A stretch of 12,863 nucleotides of DNA, from the NCBI GenBank assembly GCA_001917125.1, contig MNTU01000041.1, positions 59,027 through 71,889 on the forward strand. The letters are read 5' to 3'. Under the pieces are notes generated by a model. It saw only the letters and a list, made by a program, of their open reading frames with translations. It did not search any database and was not told the origin of the DNA. The DNA is from Azospirillum sp. 47_25. Lineage in GTDB: Bacteria; Pseudomonadota; Alphaproteobacteria; RF32; CAG-239. Every line of letters starts with the position of its first letter. The first letter of the stretch is position 1. Position numbers and translations under genes: made by a program. Below, in pieces: positions 1-7,359 of the stretch.

Positions 1-1
1 C

Positions 2-1093
2 CGCCTCATAGATACGAATCAAAGCCAAAGTCTTGAAGCCGTATCAACGGCAGACGGAAATCTCCGTCTGCCCTCCTGCAAGCTCGCCGGCGTCTATTTT
101 ATTACCGGCAATAACGGACAGACTTTTGACAACGAGGCTAAAGACAATGACTTTACCGACCCTACCGGCGATTATTGCCAAAGACTGGGATTTCCCGTGT
201 CCTCCTGCGCTTCAGGTCTGTTTGACAAGCCTTGCCCTTATAATGACAAATTCTTTAATCGTTGTTGTGAAGCAACTTATATTTACAACTCTTCCGATTG
301 TAAAAGCCCGCGCAAGCTGAGTTCGGAGACCTGCGGCGGCAAACACCGCTGTTACTGTGACATCGCGCAGTATCCTTTCGCCTCATGCAACGACCCGCAG
401 ATTAAAGGAAATGCCTGCACCGATGACAGTGGCACCAGATATGCCACCTGCGTCTGCCCCAATCCCAATAACGGACAATGGGGGTGTAAGGAATATTATA
501 CCTCTCCTTGCAACAGTGTTTGTAAAACACCTTATGCCGATTGCTGTCATTTAAAAACAAGTGTGCAGACACCTTATGGATGCGAAAAGACTTATGATTG
601 CTGTTCCTCCAAATGCGAAAAGGCTTATTCCGATAATTGCAGAAATCGCAATGCGGTGATTGCAAAGTGTCCTGATAATGCAACCTGTACCTATTTTTCA
701 GACTGTAAACCCAAAGTCCAATCCTGGAGCTGCAAATCGGGTTACAAACAGTCGGGAAATGGCTGCGTTTGTGCAACGAGCTGCAATAACACCGTTACAT
801 CAAAGCCTGCAAACTCTTATTATACAACGTCAAACTGTACGGCTTGCGGCGTCTCTAAAACAATTAATACCGGATGGGCATGCAATTCCGGGTATTATAA
901 ATCCGGCAGTTCCTGTCTGAAATATTCTTCCGGAGGATCTTCCGGCGGAAGTTCAAGCGGCAGCAGCAGCAGTTTCACCTGCCCAAGCGGTATGGGACGC
1001 AGAACCTGTGACGGCATGCAATGCTGTTGTCCTCCCGGAGGTGACTGCAGCCGTTCCGGGGTCGGTTCAGGCAAATGTTTATGTCAGCGTTAG
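2..1093 (+). CDS. Cysteine-rich secreted/surface protein, 5'-truncated by the window edge
   Basis: The reading frame is open from base 2 to the TAG at 1091-1093, giving 363 visible residues. The GTG at 197 is internal, because the cysteine-rich, Asp/Asn-rich sequence continues upstream without a break. I count 43 cysteines in the 363 residues, many in CC, CxC or CxxC spacing. The visible order is: an N-terminal part with 'RLPSCKLAGVYFITG' and 'GDYCQRLGF'; a cysteine-dense middle; two copies of a W-x-C-x-SGY-x-x-SG-x-x-C unit (visible residues 242-255 and 292-305); a Gly/Ser linker (309-324); and a C-terminal knot around 'CPSGMG' and 'CCCPPGG'. Such density suggests an extracytoplasmic, disulfide-bonded protein, but the signal peptide would lie outside the window. 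I recall similar proteins in gut alphaproteobacteria but know of no assigned function. A terminator follows directly. Adhesion or a wall-like surface role is only a guess. Confidence 0.85.
   Translation, partial: RLIDTNQSQSLEAVSTADGNLRLPSCKLAGVYFITGNNGQTFDNEAKDNDFTDPTGDYCQRLGFPVSSCASGLFDKPCPYNDKFFNRCCEATYIYNSSDCKSPRKLSSETCGGKHRCYCDIAQYPFASCNDPQIKGNACTDDSGTRYATCVCPNPNNGQWGCKEYYTSPCNSVCKTPYADCCHLKTSVQTPYGCEKTYDCCSSKCEKAYSDNCRNRNAVIAKCPDNATCTYFSDCKPKVQSWSCKSGYKQSGNGCVCATSCNNTVTSKPANSYYTTSNCTACGVSKTINTGWACNSGYYKSGSSCLKYSSGGSSGGSSSGSSSSFTCPSGMGRRTCDGMQCCCPPGGDCSRSGVGSGKCLCQR
725..916 (+). repeat. Two copies of a W-x-C-x-SGY-x-x-SG-x-x-C protein motif
   Basis: Codons 725-766 encode WSCKSGYKQSGNGC and codons 875-916 encode WACNSGYYKSGSSC, 36 codons apart. 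The positions of Trp, both Cys, SGY and SG are identical. This looks like a small disulfide-stabilised module used more than once in the protein. Confidence 0.75.
926..973 (+). repeat. Gly/Ser low-complexity linker
   Basis: Sixteen codons encode only Ser and Gly, between the second W-x-C-x-SGY unit and the C-terminal cysteine cluster. It is probably a flexible spacer between two disulfide-rich domains. The repeated tcc/gga/agc codons could also allow slippage and length variation. Confidence 0.8.
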
Positions 1094-1109
1094 CTGCACA
1101 CATCATTAA

Positions 1110-1149
1110 CATAAAGCCTCCTGTCAAACAGGAGGCTTTATGTTTTTTT
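1110..1149 (+). terminator. Rho-independent terminator of the cysteine-rich gene
   Basis: A perfect 14-bp stem (CATAAAGCCTCCTG at 1110-1123 with its complement at 1129-1142) encloses the 5-base loop TCAAA and is followed by seven T (1143-1149). It lies 17 bases after the stop of the cysteine-rich gene. Read on the minus strand, the same hairpin lies just past the tkt stop, but its tail there (TTAATGATG) is poor in T, so it would work less well for tkt. Confidence 0.92.
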
Positions 1150-1159
1150 AGCGGACAAA

Positions 1160-3133
1160 TTATTCTTTCAGCAGATTTTTAACCGAATCGATAATTTCTT
1201 CTTTCGTGATGCCGAAATAATTATAAAGTTCGGCTGCCGGACCGGAAGCGCCGAATCCGTCCATGCCGATGATATCACCGTTCAAACCGACATAACGCTC
1301 CCAACCGAATTTAGACGCCGCTTCAATGGCGATGCGCGGCGCGGTTCCCAGAACTTCTTCCTGATAAGAGATATCCTGCCGGTCAAACAACTCGGTGCAG
1401 GGCATGGAAACCACCGCAACCTCGATACCCTCTTCCGCCAGCTCGTTTCTGGCCTCTACCGCCAGAGAAACTTCCGAACCGGTGGCAATCAGGGTAGCCT
1501 GCCGTTTATCTTTATCGCCGGCGATAATATAGCCGCCGCGGGCACTCAGATTAAGCTCCGCCGACTTGCGCAGCAAGGGCAGATTTTGACGGGAAAGCGC
1601 CAAAATGCTCGGTGTGCTTTCGCTTTCAATTGCAATTCGCCAGCATTCGGCCGTTTCAACCACATCGCAGGGACGCATGGTATAAATGTTGGGCATTGCC
1701 CGATAAGAGGCCAAATGCTCAATCGGCTGGTGGGTGGGGCCGTCTTCGCCGACACCAATCGAATCGTGCGTTAAGACGTAAATAACACGAATGCCCATCA
1801 ACGCTGCCAAGCGCATGGCCGGGCGCATATAATCAGAAAAGACAAAAAACGTGCCGCCGTAAGGAATGGCGCCGCCGTGCAAAGCCAGGCCGTTCATAAT
1901 CGCACCCATGGCGTGTTCACGGATGCCGTACATAACGTTATTGCCTTTATAATCGTTTTTGGCAACGCTTTTCATCCCGTCAACAAAAGTCAGGTTAGAG
2001 GCGGCAAGATCCGCCGAACCGCCGACAATTTGCGGCACATAAGGTACAATCTGCTCCAGGCAAAGCTGCGAAGCCTTGCGGGTGGCAACTTTGGTTTGCT
2101 CGGCGATGGCTTTTTCTTCAAGCGCTTTCAGGTGTTTATCCCAATCGGCCGGCAGGCGGTCGTTAATGAAATCGTCGAATTCTTTGCCGGCAGCGTGCGC
2201 TTTTTCCTGCCATTTGGCGTAAACGTCTGCATTACGTCGTGCCGCGGAACGCCAGGCGGCGAGAATATCTTCCGGCACTTCAAACGGATCATAATTCCAG
2301 TTCAGGGCTTTGCGCATGGCGGCAATTTCTTCTTCTCCCAGCGGCGAACCATGGCATTTGGACGTTCCGCATTTGGTCGGGGCGCCGAAACCGATTTTGG
2401 TTTTGCAGGCAATCAGGGTCGGTTTATCAGACTTCTGCGCTTTGGCAATGGCTTTTTCAATTTCGCCGTAATCATGTCCGTCAATTTCAATCGTGTTCCA
2501 GCCGACAGCCTGAAAACGTTTAATCTGGTCGGTCGAGTTGGCTTTGTCAACGGTTCCGTCAATGGTGATATTGTTATTATCCCAGAGAACAATCAGCTTG
2601 TTCAGCCCCAGGTGGCCGGCAAGAGAAACGGCTTCCTCGGAAATGCCTTCCATCAGACAGCCGTCACCGTTGATGACATAAGTGTAGTGGCTGCATAAGT
2701 CATCGCCGAATTTGGCGTTAATCATTCTTTCGGCCAGCGCCATGCCGACGGCGGAAGAAATTCCCTGCCCCAGCGGACCGGTCGTCATATCAATGCCGGC
2801 AAGGTGTCCGTATTCCGGGTGACCGGCGGTTTGGGCGCCAAGCTGGCGAAAGTTCATAATATCGTCAATGGTAATGTCTTCATAGCCCATCAGATAGAGC
2901 AGCGAATACATCAGCATGGAGCCGTGGCCAGCGGAGAGAACAAAGCGGTCACGATCGAACCAGCGCGGCGCCTCAGGATTGAGTTTGATGAATTTGGAAA
3001 ACAAAACCGCGGCAACGTCTGCCATGCCGAGCGGCATACCGGGGTGGCCGGACTTGGATTTTTCAATGGCATCGGCACTTAAAAAACGGATGGCGTTGGC
3101 CATGGCGGCCAGTTGTTTTTCTCCAGAACTCAT
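1160..3133 (-). CDS. tkt: Transketolase
   Basis: Thiamine-diphosphate enzyme that moves two-carbon ketol units between sugar phosphates in the non-oxidative pentose phosphate pathway; cytosolic. The product has 657 residues, normal for the family. It shows SGHPG (His30), GHGSMLMYS (His70), GPLGQG (119-124) and the ThDP/metal motif GDG (156-158) through NN (187-188). REHAMG (404-409) carries the cofactor-activating Glu406, and GEDGPTHQP (462-470) carries His468. All expected active-site signatures are present and the protein looks intact. I chose the ATG at 3133 because AAGGAGAG stands 4 bases before it. The frame stays open upstream to 3184, but that stretch has no ribosome site and codes for unrelated sequence. 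It follows the lipoprotein gene by 57 bases and probably shares its promoter. Unlike many proteobacteria, no gap, pgk or fba gene is adjacent here. Confidence 0.97.
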   Translation of the reverse strand: MSSGEKQLAAMANAIRFLSADAIEKSKSGHPGMPLGMADVAAVLFSKFIKLNPEAPRWFDRDRFVLSAGHGSMLMYSLLYLMGYEDITIDDIMNFRQLGAQTAGHPEYGHLAGIDMTTGPLGQGISSAVGMALAERMINAKFGDDLCSHYTYVINGDGCLMEGISEEAVSLAGHLGLNKLIVLWDNNNITIDGTVDKANSTDQIKRFQAVGWNTIEIDGHDYGEIEKAIAKAQKSDKPTLIACKTKIGFGAPTKCGTSKCHGSPLGEEEIAAMRKALNWNYDPFEVPEDILAAWRSAARRNADVYAKWQEKAHAAGKEFDDFINDRLPADWDKHLKALEEKAIAEQTKVATRKASQLCLEQIVPYVPQIVGGSADLAASNLTFVDGMKSVAKNDYKGNNVMYGIREHAMGAIMNGLALHGGAIPYGGTFFVFSDYMRPAMRLAALMGIRVIYVLTHDSIGVGEDGPTHQPIEHLASYRAMPNIYTMRPCDVVETAECWRIAIESESTPSILALSRQNLPLLRKSAELNLSARGGYIIAGDKDKRQATLIATGSEVSLAVEARNELAEEGIEVAVVSMPCTELFDRQDISYQEEVLGTAPRIAIEAASKFGWERYVGLNGDIIGMDGFGASGPAAELYNYFGITKEEIIDSVKNLLKE

Positions 3134-3190
3134 TTTTCTCTCCTTATTGTCTTTTGCGGCAGCTGCAGTGACAGAACCGTGCAAGGGCTG

Positions 3191-3706
3191 TTATTTGTTA
3201 TAGTAGCGATATTCGATATCAAAGGTCCGGCGGTTATATTTTCGCTCTTCGGGTGAAATCACCAAACCCATATTGATATCGTAACTGTATTTGTATTCTT
3301 CGGGAACATAGACCATCACCTGCGGCGCGGTATATTCTATTTCCAGCACGTCTGCCGGAATTGTCGCCACGGCGAAATGCGTCTTTTTGCCGATATACTG
3401 CGGCGGGCCTTTTACCGTTTCGGTATAGAAGGCAAAATGGACGTCGGTTTCATCGCTGGGACGAAGGCGCTTAATTTGAAAAATCGGTTTAATCAGGGCT
3501 TTGTTCTGATTGATTTTGCGATCCATATAACAATAGCCGTCATAGCCGATGAGGTTAATCTGAAATTCCTCACGATAGTTGACAACCTGTGTCAGGTAGG
3601 CGTTGTCGCGGATAATCTGCACCCGGGGACAGGTTTCATAGTCCATAACGCCGGACTGACAGCCGGCGGCCAAAACAAGCAACAAGAGGTAAAATTTCTT
3701 CAACAT
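3191..3706 (-). CDS. Uncharacterised lipoprotein upstream of tkt
   Basis: A 171-residue protein with a clear lipoprotein signal peptide: Lys3-Lys4, a hydrophobic run (FYLLLLVL), and the lipobox LAAGC with Cys16 as the predicted lipidated residue. It is probably anchored in the outer membrane, facing the periplasm. The mature part is rich in Tyr and beta-prone sequence (for example YDGYCYMDRK and YTAPQVMVYVPEEY) and has no catalytic motif I can identify. The segment 'CPRVQIIRDNAYLTQ' reminds me of small lipoproteins found widely in Rhodospirillales-like alphaproteobacteria, but I cannot confirm that here. I chose the ATG at 3706 because AAGGAA lies 7 bases before it; an in-frame ATG at 3730 would put charged residues ahead of the signal. 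It lies 42 bases after the methyltransferase gene, has its own probable promoter, and is followed by tkt. Confidence 0.85.
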   Translation of the reverse strand: MLKKFYLLLLVLAAGCQSGVMDYETCPRVQIIRDNAYLTQVVNYREEFQINLIGYDGYCYMDRKINQNKALIKPIFQIKRLRPSDETDVHFAFYTETVKGPPQYIGKKTHFAVATIPADVLEIEYTAPQVMVYVPEEYKYSYDINMGLVISPEERKYNRRTFDIEYRYYNK

Positions 3707-3731
3707 GGCCCATTCCTTAACTGATGGCATT

Positions 3732-3760
3732 AATATACTTACTCTTGTTTATTTTGTAAA
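3732..3760 (-). promoter_or_regulatory. Sigma-70-like promoter for lipoprotein-tkt
   Basis: On the minus strand, TTTACA (3760-3755) and TATATT (3737-3732) are separated by exactly 17 bases. Each matches the -35 and -10 consensus at five of six positions. The -35 box lies in the last codons of the methyltransferase gene. Transcription would start near 3725, giving a leader of about 20 bases that still contains the AAGGAA ribosome site. This is a prediction from sequence only. Confidence 0.5.
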
Positions 3761-4903
3761 CAAGGCAACCAACTCGCTGTGGTTAGAATAAACAAACTGG
3801 TCCACTATCGTCACTTCAGCCAGTTTATAGCCGCCGGCAAGCAAAATATTCGCGTCACGGACAAAGCTGTGCGGATTGCAGGAAACGGCAATTGTTTTAG
3901 CCGGACGGTCTGCTTCGGGCAGCGCCGACAGCTGCGCGGCCTGCGCTTCGGCTCCGGCACGCGGCGGATCAAATACAACTGCAGCAAAACCTTTCAGTTC
4001 AGAGGTATCCAGCGGATATTTAAACAGGTTTTTGACGACTATTTCAACATTGGCAATCATATTCTTATTGATTGAACGGCGGAAACCGTCCAACAACGCC
4101 ACCGAAGAATCGGCTGCAAAGATCCGGGTGCCGGGCAATGCCGACAGCGGATAAGAGAAAGTGCCCACGCCGCAGAACAGATCGGCAATTCTGCCGCGGG
4201 TTTCCCCGAGATATTTCAGAACCAGCCCGGTCAGCGCCGCCTCGCCTTCAGCCGAAGGCTGCAAAAAAGTTCCGGCGGGAATATAAACTTCTCGGCCGGC
4301 AATATTAATCACCGGTTTGGCTTTTTCAATAACCGGTTCCGGTTCAACATCCGGACGCAGCCGCCAGGAAACGCGGATAATATCGTCACAGCCGGAAATC
4401 ATTTCAAAAATTATCATGCGGTGATTCAGTTCCGGCGTTTCGGCAATTTCCAAAACCACATCCAACCCGTTAGCCGCGGCGGTAATCGCCACATCACCGC
4501 CGGAAAGGCGGACGGGCTGAGTTTTTTTGCCTTTTTTCTTCGAGGCAAACGGTTCGACACACAAAGCGGTCAGCAGTTCTTTCAATTTGGGCAGAGCTTT
4601 GCGAATGGCCGGCGTCAGCAACAGGCAGTCCGTACAGTCAAGCACTTCGTTGCTGCGGGCGGCATTAAAACCGAGCGTCACCTGCCCTTTTTGACAGCGA
4701 AAAGCCATCACGGCACGGCGGCGGGTGCCGTCGCCGATAAAGACGGGAGTGCCGTAAGTTATCTTTTCCTGGTTTATTTCGGAGAGAATCGCCTCAATCC
4801 GGGCTATTTTCCGCTGCCGGTATTCCGCTTCCGGCTGTTCCCGGCAGGGGCAGCCGCCGCAGGCTCCGCTCAGCGGACAGGAAAGACTATTGGAACTTGT
4901 CAT
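3749..4903 (-). CDS. Class I SAM-dependent RNA uracil-C5 methyltransferase (TrmA/RlmC/RlmD family)
   Basis: Predicted to transfer a methyl group from S-adenosylmethionine to C5 of a uridine in rRNA or tRNA; cytosolic. The product has 384 residues. Cys9, Cys15, Cys18 and Cys93 fit the C-x5-C-x2-C...C pattern that holds an Fe-S cluster in the RlmD group. The SAM-binding loop is DLFCGVGTF (241-249), followed by DPPRAG (312-317). The nucleophile is Cys342 in SCNP, and the family's C-terminal H-x-E signature is at His375-Glu377. It is shorter than E. coli RlmD (about 430) and starts directly at the Fe-S region, so the N-terminal TRAM RNA-binding domain is absent, as in many alphaproteobacterial homologues. 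Whether the target is 23S U1939, U747 or tRNA cannot be told from sequence. I chose the ATG at 4903 (GGGAG upstream), which overlaps the end of the cyclase gene by 17 bases and suggests translational coupling. Confidence 0.9.
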   Translation of the reverse strand: MTSSNSLSCPLSGACGGCPCREQPEAEYRQRKIARIEAILSEINQEKITYGTPVFIGDGTRRRAVMAFRCQKGQVTLGFNAARSNEVLDCTDCLLLTPAIRKALPKLKELLTALCVEPFASKKKGKKTQPVRLSGGDVAITAAANGLDVVLEIAETPELNHRMIIFEMISGCDDIIRVSWRLRPDVEPEPVIEKAKPVINIAGREVYIPAGTFLQPSAEGEAALTGLVLKYLGETRGRIADLFCGVGTFSYPLSALPGTRIFAADSSVALLDGFRRSINKNMIANVEIVVKNLFKYPLDTSELKGFAAVVFDPPRAGAEAQAAQLSALPEADRPAKTIAVSCNPHSFVRDANILLAGGYKLAEVTIVDQFVYSNHSELVALFTK

Positions 4904-7181
4904 TATCCACTCCCAGAATCGGGAAATCATCGGCCGGCTTATTTTCTTCCGCTGCCGGTTTCGGCGCTGCGGCAACTGCGGACGGCTTCTCAGCCGCTTC
5001 TTTTTGGCGCTCAGCCTGAACGGCCTGAACCAAATCGGCCGAGCTGAAAATTAACGGCGATGAAGGCGCTGTCCCCTGCGGAGCAGAACGGCGGGGCGTC
5101 TCAGGTGCGGGAGCCGCGGCGGCGGACGGTTCGGTTCTGATTTCCGTTCCGGCGGTTGTGTCAGCGGCAGGGAGCGGCATTGTCTCAGGTTCGACGGCAG
5201 CCGGAGACGGCGGAACCGGTGAGGCCTCAGCCGCAGGCGGAACAGAGACTTCTGCAACGGGAGCTGCGTTTTCCGCAACCGGAGCCGCGCTTTCGGAAAG
5301 CGATACGAGTTCTTGTGCCGACGGTTCGGCCGTTACAGCCGGTTCTACGACTTCATGGGTCTCAGCAGCCGGAGCTTCCGGCAACGGTTCGGCAAAAGCG
5401 TCGGCATTCCAGACCGATGTCTCGGCGGCATTGCCGGCAGACGGAACCGATGCTTCAGCCGCAGGTGCCGAGGTCTTCGGCGCTGGCGTTTCAATCTGCG
5501 TCTGGCTGTCAAGAATATGATTGGCGTCAATGCCGTCCAGCAGTGAAATTTCCTGCGTATTTTCCTTGTCGAAAATCGGGTGGTGATTGGCACTGTCGTC
5601 TTTATATTCAATGGCGGCGTTAAAGTTTTTCAAATCGTCCACGGTAAAGATTTCACAGCGGTTGCGCCCGTTTTCCTTCGCACGGTAAAGCGCTTCGTCG
5701 GAAGTTTTTATCAGCATATCGATGTTATCGGAAATCGCCGAAGACGAAATACCGATACTGACGGTAAAGGTTACCTGCTCACCCTGGTCGGAATAAACGA
5801 CGATTTTAGAAATGGTTTCGCGCAGGCGGTCAGCCACAACTTTGGCTTCTTCCGCCGAGAGTTCGGGCAGAAAGACAACAAATTCCTCACCGCCGTAACG
5901 GGCAACAATGTCATCCTGACGCAGCGACCGCTCGGCGGTCAAAGAAAGTTCAATCAGCACCTTGTCGCCGGTTTTATGTCCATAGGTATCGTTGACGTGT
6001 TTGAAATGGTCGGCGTCTATCATCAAAACGCTGTACTGCGCATGCGTCGTTTGTGCCTGGGCTATGCGGCGGTTGACTTCGTCTTCAAAATAGCGGCGGT
6101 TAAACAGCGAGGTCAACGGATCGCGGATAGCCTGGTTTTTCAGCATATTCTCGCGGTTTTTGCGCGATGTAATATCCTGGAAAGAAGAATAAATGGCAAC
6201 GTCGTAATTATAGTCAATGACATTGGCGGAAGTCAGAAGCCAGAAAGGCGTATCGCCGTTAATGGCTTTGGCCAGGATTTCAAAGTCATGGACTTCTTTT
6301 TCCTGTTCCAGACGTTCGGTCAGCAGCTGGCGGTTATCGGCATCGGCAAAGAAATCGCGCAGACGGTAGCGCTCGAGTTCGCTCGGCATCAGCCCGAACA
6401 GCTTAACGGCATTGTCATTGGCCAGGAGAATCTTATCGTCGCTGAGGCGGGAGATGACAATCGGGAAAGGCGATGACTTGATGATTTCTTCCAGGCGGCG
6501 GTTATATTTTTCAACTTCGTTTTCCAAAGCGTCTCGGCGGCGCATGATATAGCCGGTTTTCATCATCAGCAGCGAGACCGAAAGGCCGACATAAGTCAGC
6601 GCCGAAATATACCAGGTGTGCTCAACAAAATAGTTTACCCCGAAGAAGCGCATCAGCAGATAAAAAGTCGTCAGAGTTGTTACCAGTGCGGCGGCCAGAT
6701 ATCCGCCATGGTGCGGGGCAAACGACTGTGACCAGAAACTGGCCATCAGGAAAGCGAAACCGGCAATCGGAAAGATTTTGCGCATGTTGTTGATCATGTC
6801 GCCGTCAGGATAGATGAAACAGAAATATATGATTGCAATCAGGCCAAAAACCGTAGCCGTCGTAACATAAGCCATGGCCGGCGCATTGCCGATCAGAATT
6901 TCAGAAGCGGCCAGTGCCAGCAACACGATTGAAATCAGCAGGAAGAAAAGTTCTATTGCCACCAAAATGCTGATGGAAACTCCGGCGGTATTATAATAGC
7001 TGATATAATACCCGTACCATGAAGTCAGAAACTCGACGGTCAGACCCGCGAACAAATACCAGACGGCTTTGTTGATATTCAGATTGAAGCTGCTATATAT
7101 AGAAACAAACAGTAACAGCGCCAATGTCCAAAAGCTTATGCTTATGTATAAACTCTCTGAAAAAATCTCAATACTTCCCAT
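4887..7181 (-). CDS. Membrane diguanylate cyclase: 7TM-PAS-GGDEF with Ala/Pro/Glu-rich tail
   Basis: Predicted to make cyclic di-GMP from two GTP at the inner membrane. The 764 residues comprise about seven hydrophobic helices (roughly 15-33, 38-63, 68-96, 100-124, 137-155, 159-185, 189-207) and a short charged helix. A PAS domain follows (about 227-340, ending in the typical 'FQDITSRK'), then a GGDEF domain (about 350-513). The active site is GGEEF (430-434), preceded by five residues and RQDD (421-424), a complete RxxD inhibitory site, so the enzyme should be active and product-inhibited. The DPLTSLFNRRYF start of the domain is also intact. After residue 514 comes about 250 residues without a known domain, mostly Ala, Pro, Glu and Ser. 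I chose the ATG at 7181 (AAGAGG 9 bases upstream); a TTG at 7190 is too close to that site. The N-terminal membrane sensor family is not one I can name. Confidence 0.93.
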   Translation of the reverse strand: MGSIEIFSESLYISISFWTLALLLFVSIYSSFNLNINKAVWYLFAGLTVEFLTSWYGYYISYYNTAGVSISILVAIELFFLLISIVLLALAASEILIGNAPAMAYVTTATVFGLIAIIYFCFIYPDGDMINNMRKIFPIAGFAFLMASFWSQSFAPHHGGYLAAALVTTLTTFYLLMRFFGVNYFVEHTWYISALTYVGLSVSLLMMKTGYIMRRRDALENEVEKYNRRLEEIIKSSPFPIVISRLSDDKILLANDNAVKLFGLMPSELERYRLRDFFADADNRQLLTERLEQEKEVHDFEILAKAINGDTPFWLLTSANVIDYNYDVAIYSSFQDITSRKNRENMLKNQAIRDPLTSLFNRRYFEDEVNRRIAQAQTTHAQYSVLMIDADHFKHVNDTYGHKTGDKVLIELSLTAERSLRQDDIVARYGGEEFVVFLPELSAEEAKVVADRLRETISKIVVYSDQGEQVTFTVSIGISSSAISDNIDMLIKTSDEALYRAKENGRNRCEIFTVDDLKNFNAAIEYKDDSANHHPIFDKENTQEISLLDGIDANHILDSQTQIETPAPKTSAPAAEASVPSAGNAAETSVWNADAFAEPLPEAPAAETHEVVEPAVTAEPSAQELVSLSESAAPVAENAAPVAEVSVPPAAEASPVPPSPAAVEPETMPLPAADTTAGTEIRTEPSAAAAPAPETPRRSAPQGTAPSSPLIFSSADLVQAVQAERQKEAAEKPSAVAAAPKPAAEENKPADDFPILGVDNDKFQ
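4962..5489 (-). repeat. Ala/Pro/Glu low-complexity tail of the cyclase
   Basis: Codons for residues about 565-740 use mostly Ala, Pro, Glu, Ser and Val, with recurring short units such as AAPVAE, PAAE and EAPAAE. The stretch is probably disordered. It is interrupted near residues 709-731 by a possible amphipathic helix (LIFSSADLVQAVQAERQ) that could be a binding site. The coding sequence is repetitive enough to permit in-frame length changes. Confidence 0.7.
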
Positions 7182-7359
7182 ACCTGTCAACCTCTTTATT
7201 CTGTGGTTCTCAGTCTGTCATCATAAAAGGATAATATTAATATTGACTGAATCTTTACCGGCTTTTTTTAAAATTTTAAATAAAAAAAGGGATGATTATT
7301 TGAAAAAAATAATATAGCATGAGGTAGTTGCAATTATTATATGCAAGAAGGATAGAAAG
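7182..7359. other. AT-rich divergent intergenic region
   Basis: This 178-base region separates the divergent starts of the cyclase gene (minus) and the four-helix membrane protein gene (plus), so it must hold at least two promoters. It is full of A and T runs (7263-7288, 7300-7316). The best plus-strand candidate is TTGACT at 7243-7248 with TTTAAA 18 bases later (7267-7272), which is weak. On the minus strand TATTAT-like boxes occur near 7231-7236 without a good -35. I saw no inverted repeat that would mark an operator, and no riboswitch-like structure. Confidence 0.5.

Noticed and set aside
197..1093. GTG at 197 as the start of the cysteine-rich gene
   Set aside because: The same frame is open to base 2 and codes for similar Cys- and Asn/Asp-rich sequence, so the gene begins outside the window.
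1877..2698. 273-codon open frame on the plus strand inside tkt
   Set aside because: It lies wholly antisense to an unmistakable transketolase gene, has no ribosome site, and its product is rich in Phe, Gly, Arg and Asn as expected for a shadow frame.
3134..3184. N-terminal extension of transketolase to 3184
   Set aside because: AAGGAGAG stands just before the ATG at 3133, and the extension would precede the conserved family start.
5580..6476. 298-codon open frame on the plus strand inside the cyclase gene
   Set aside because: Antisense to the PAS and GGDEF coding region, which shows all catalytic motifs; no independent support.
7261..7290. T run near 7263 as a terminator
   Set aside because: No stable hairpin lies directly upstream on either strand, and the region is between divergent genes, where no terminator is needed.
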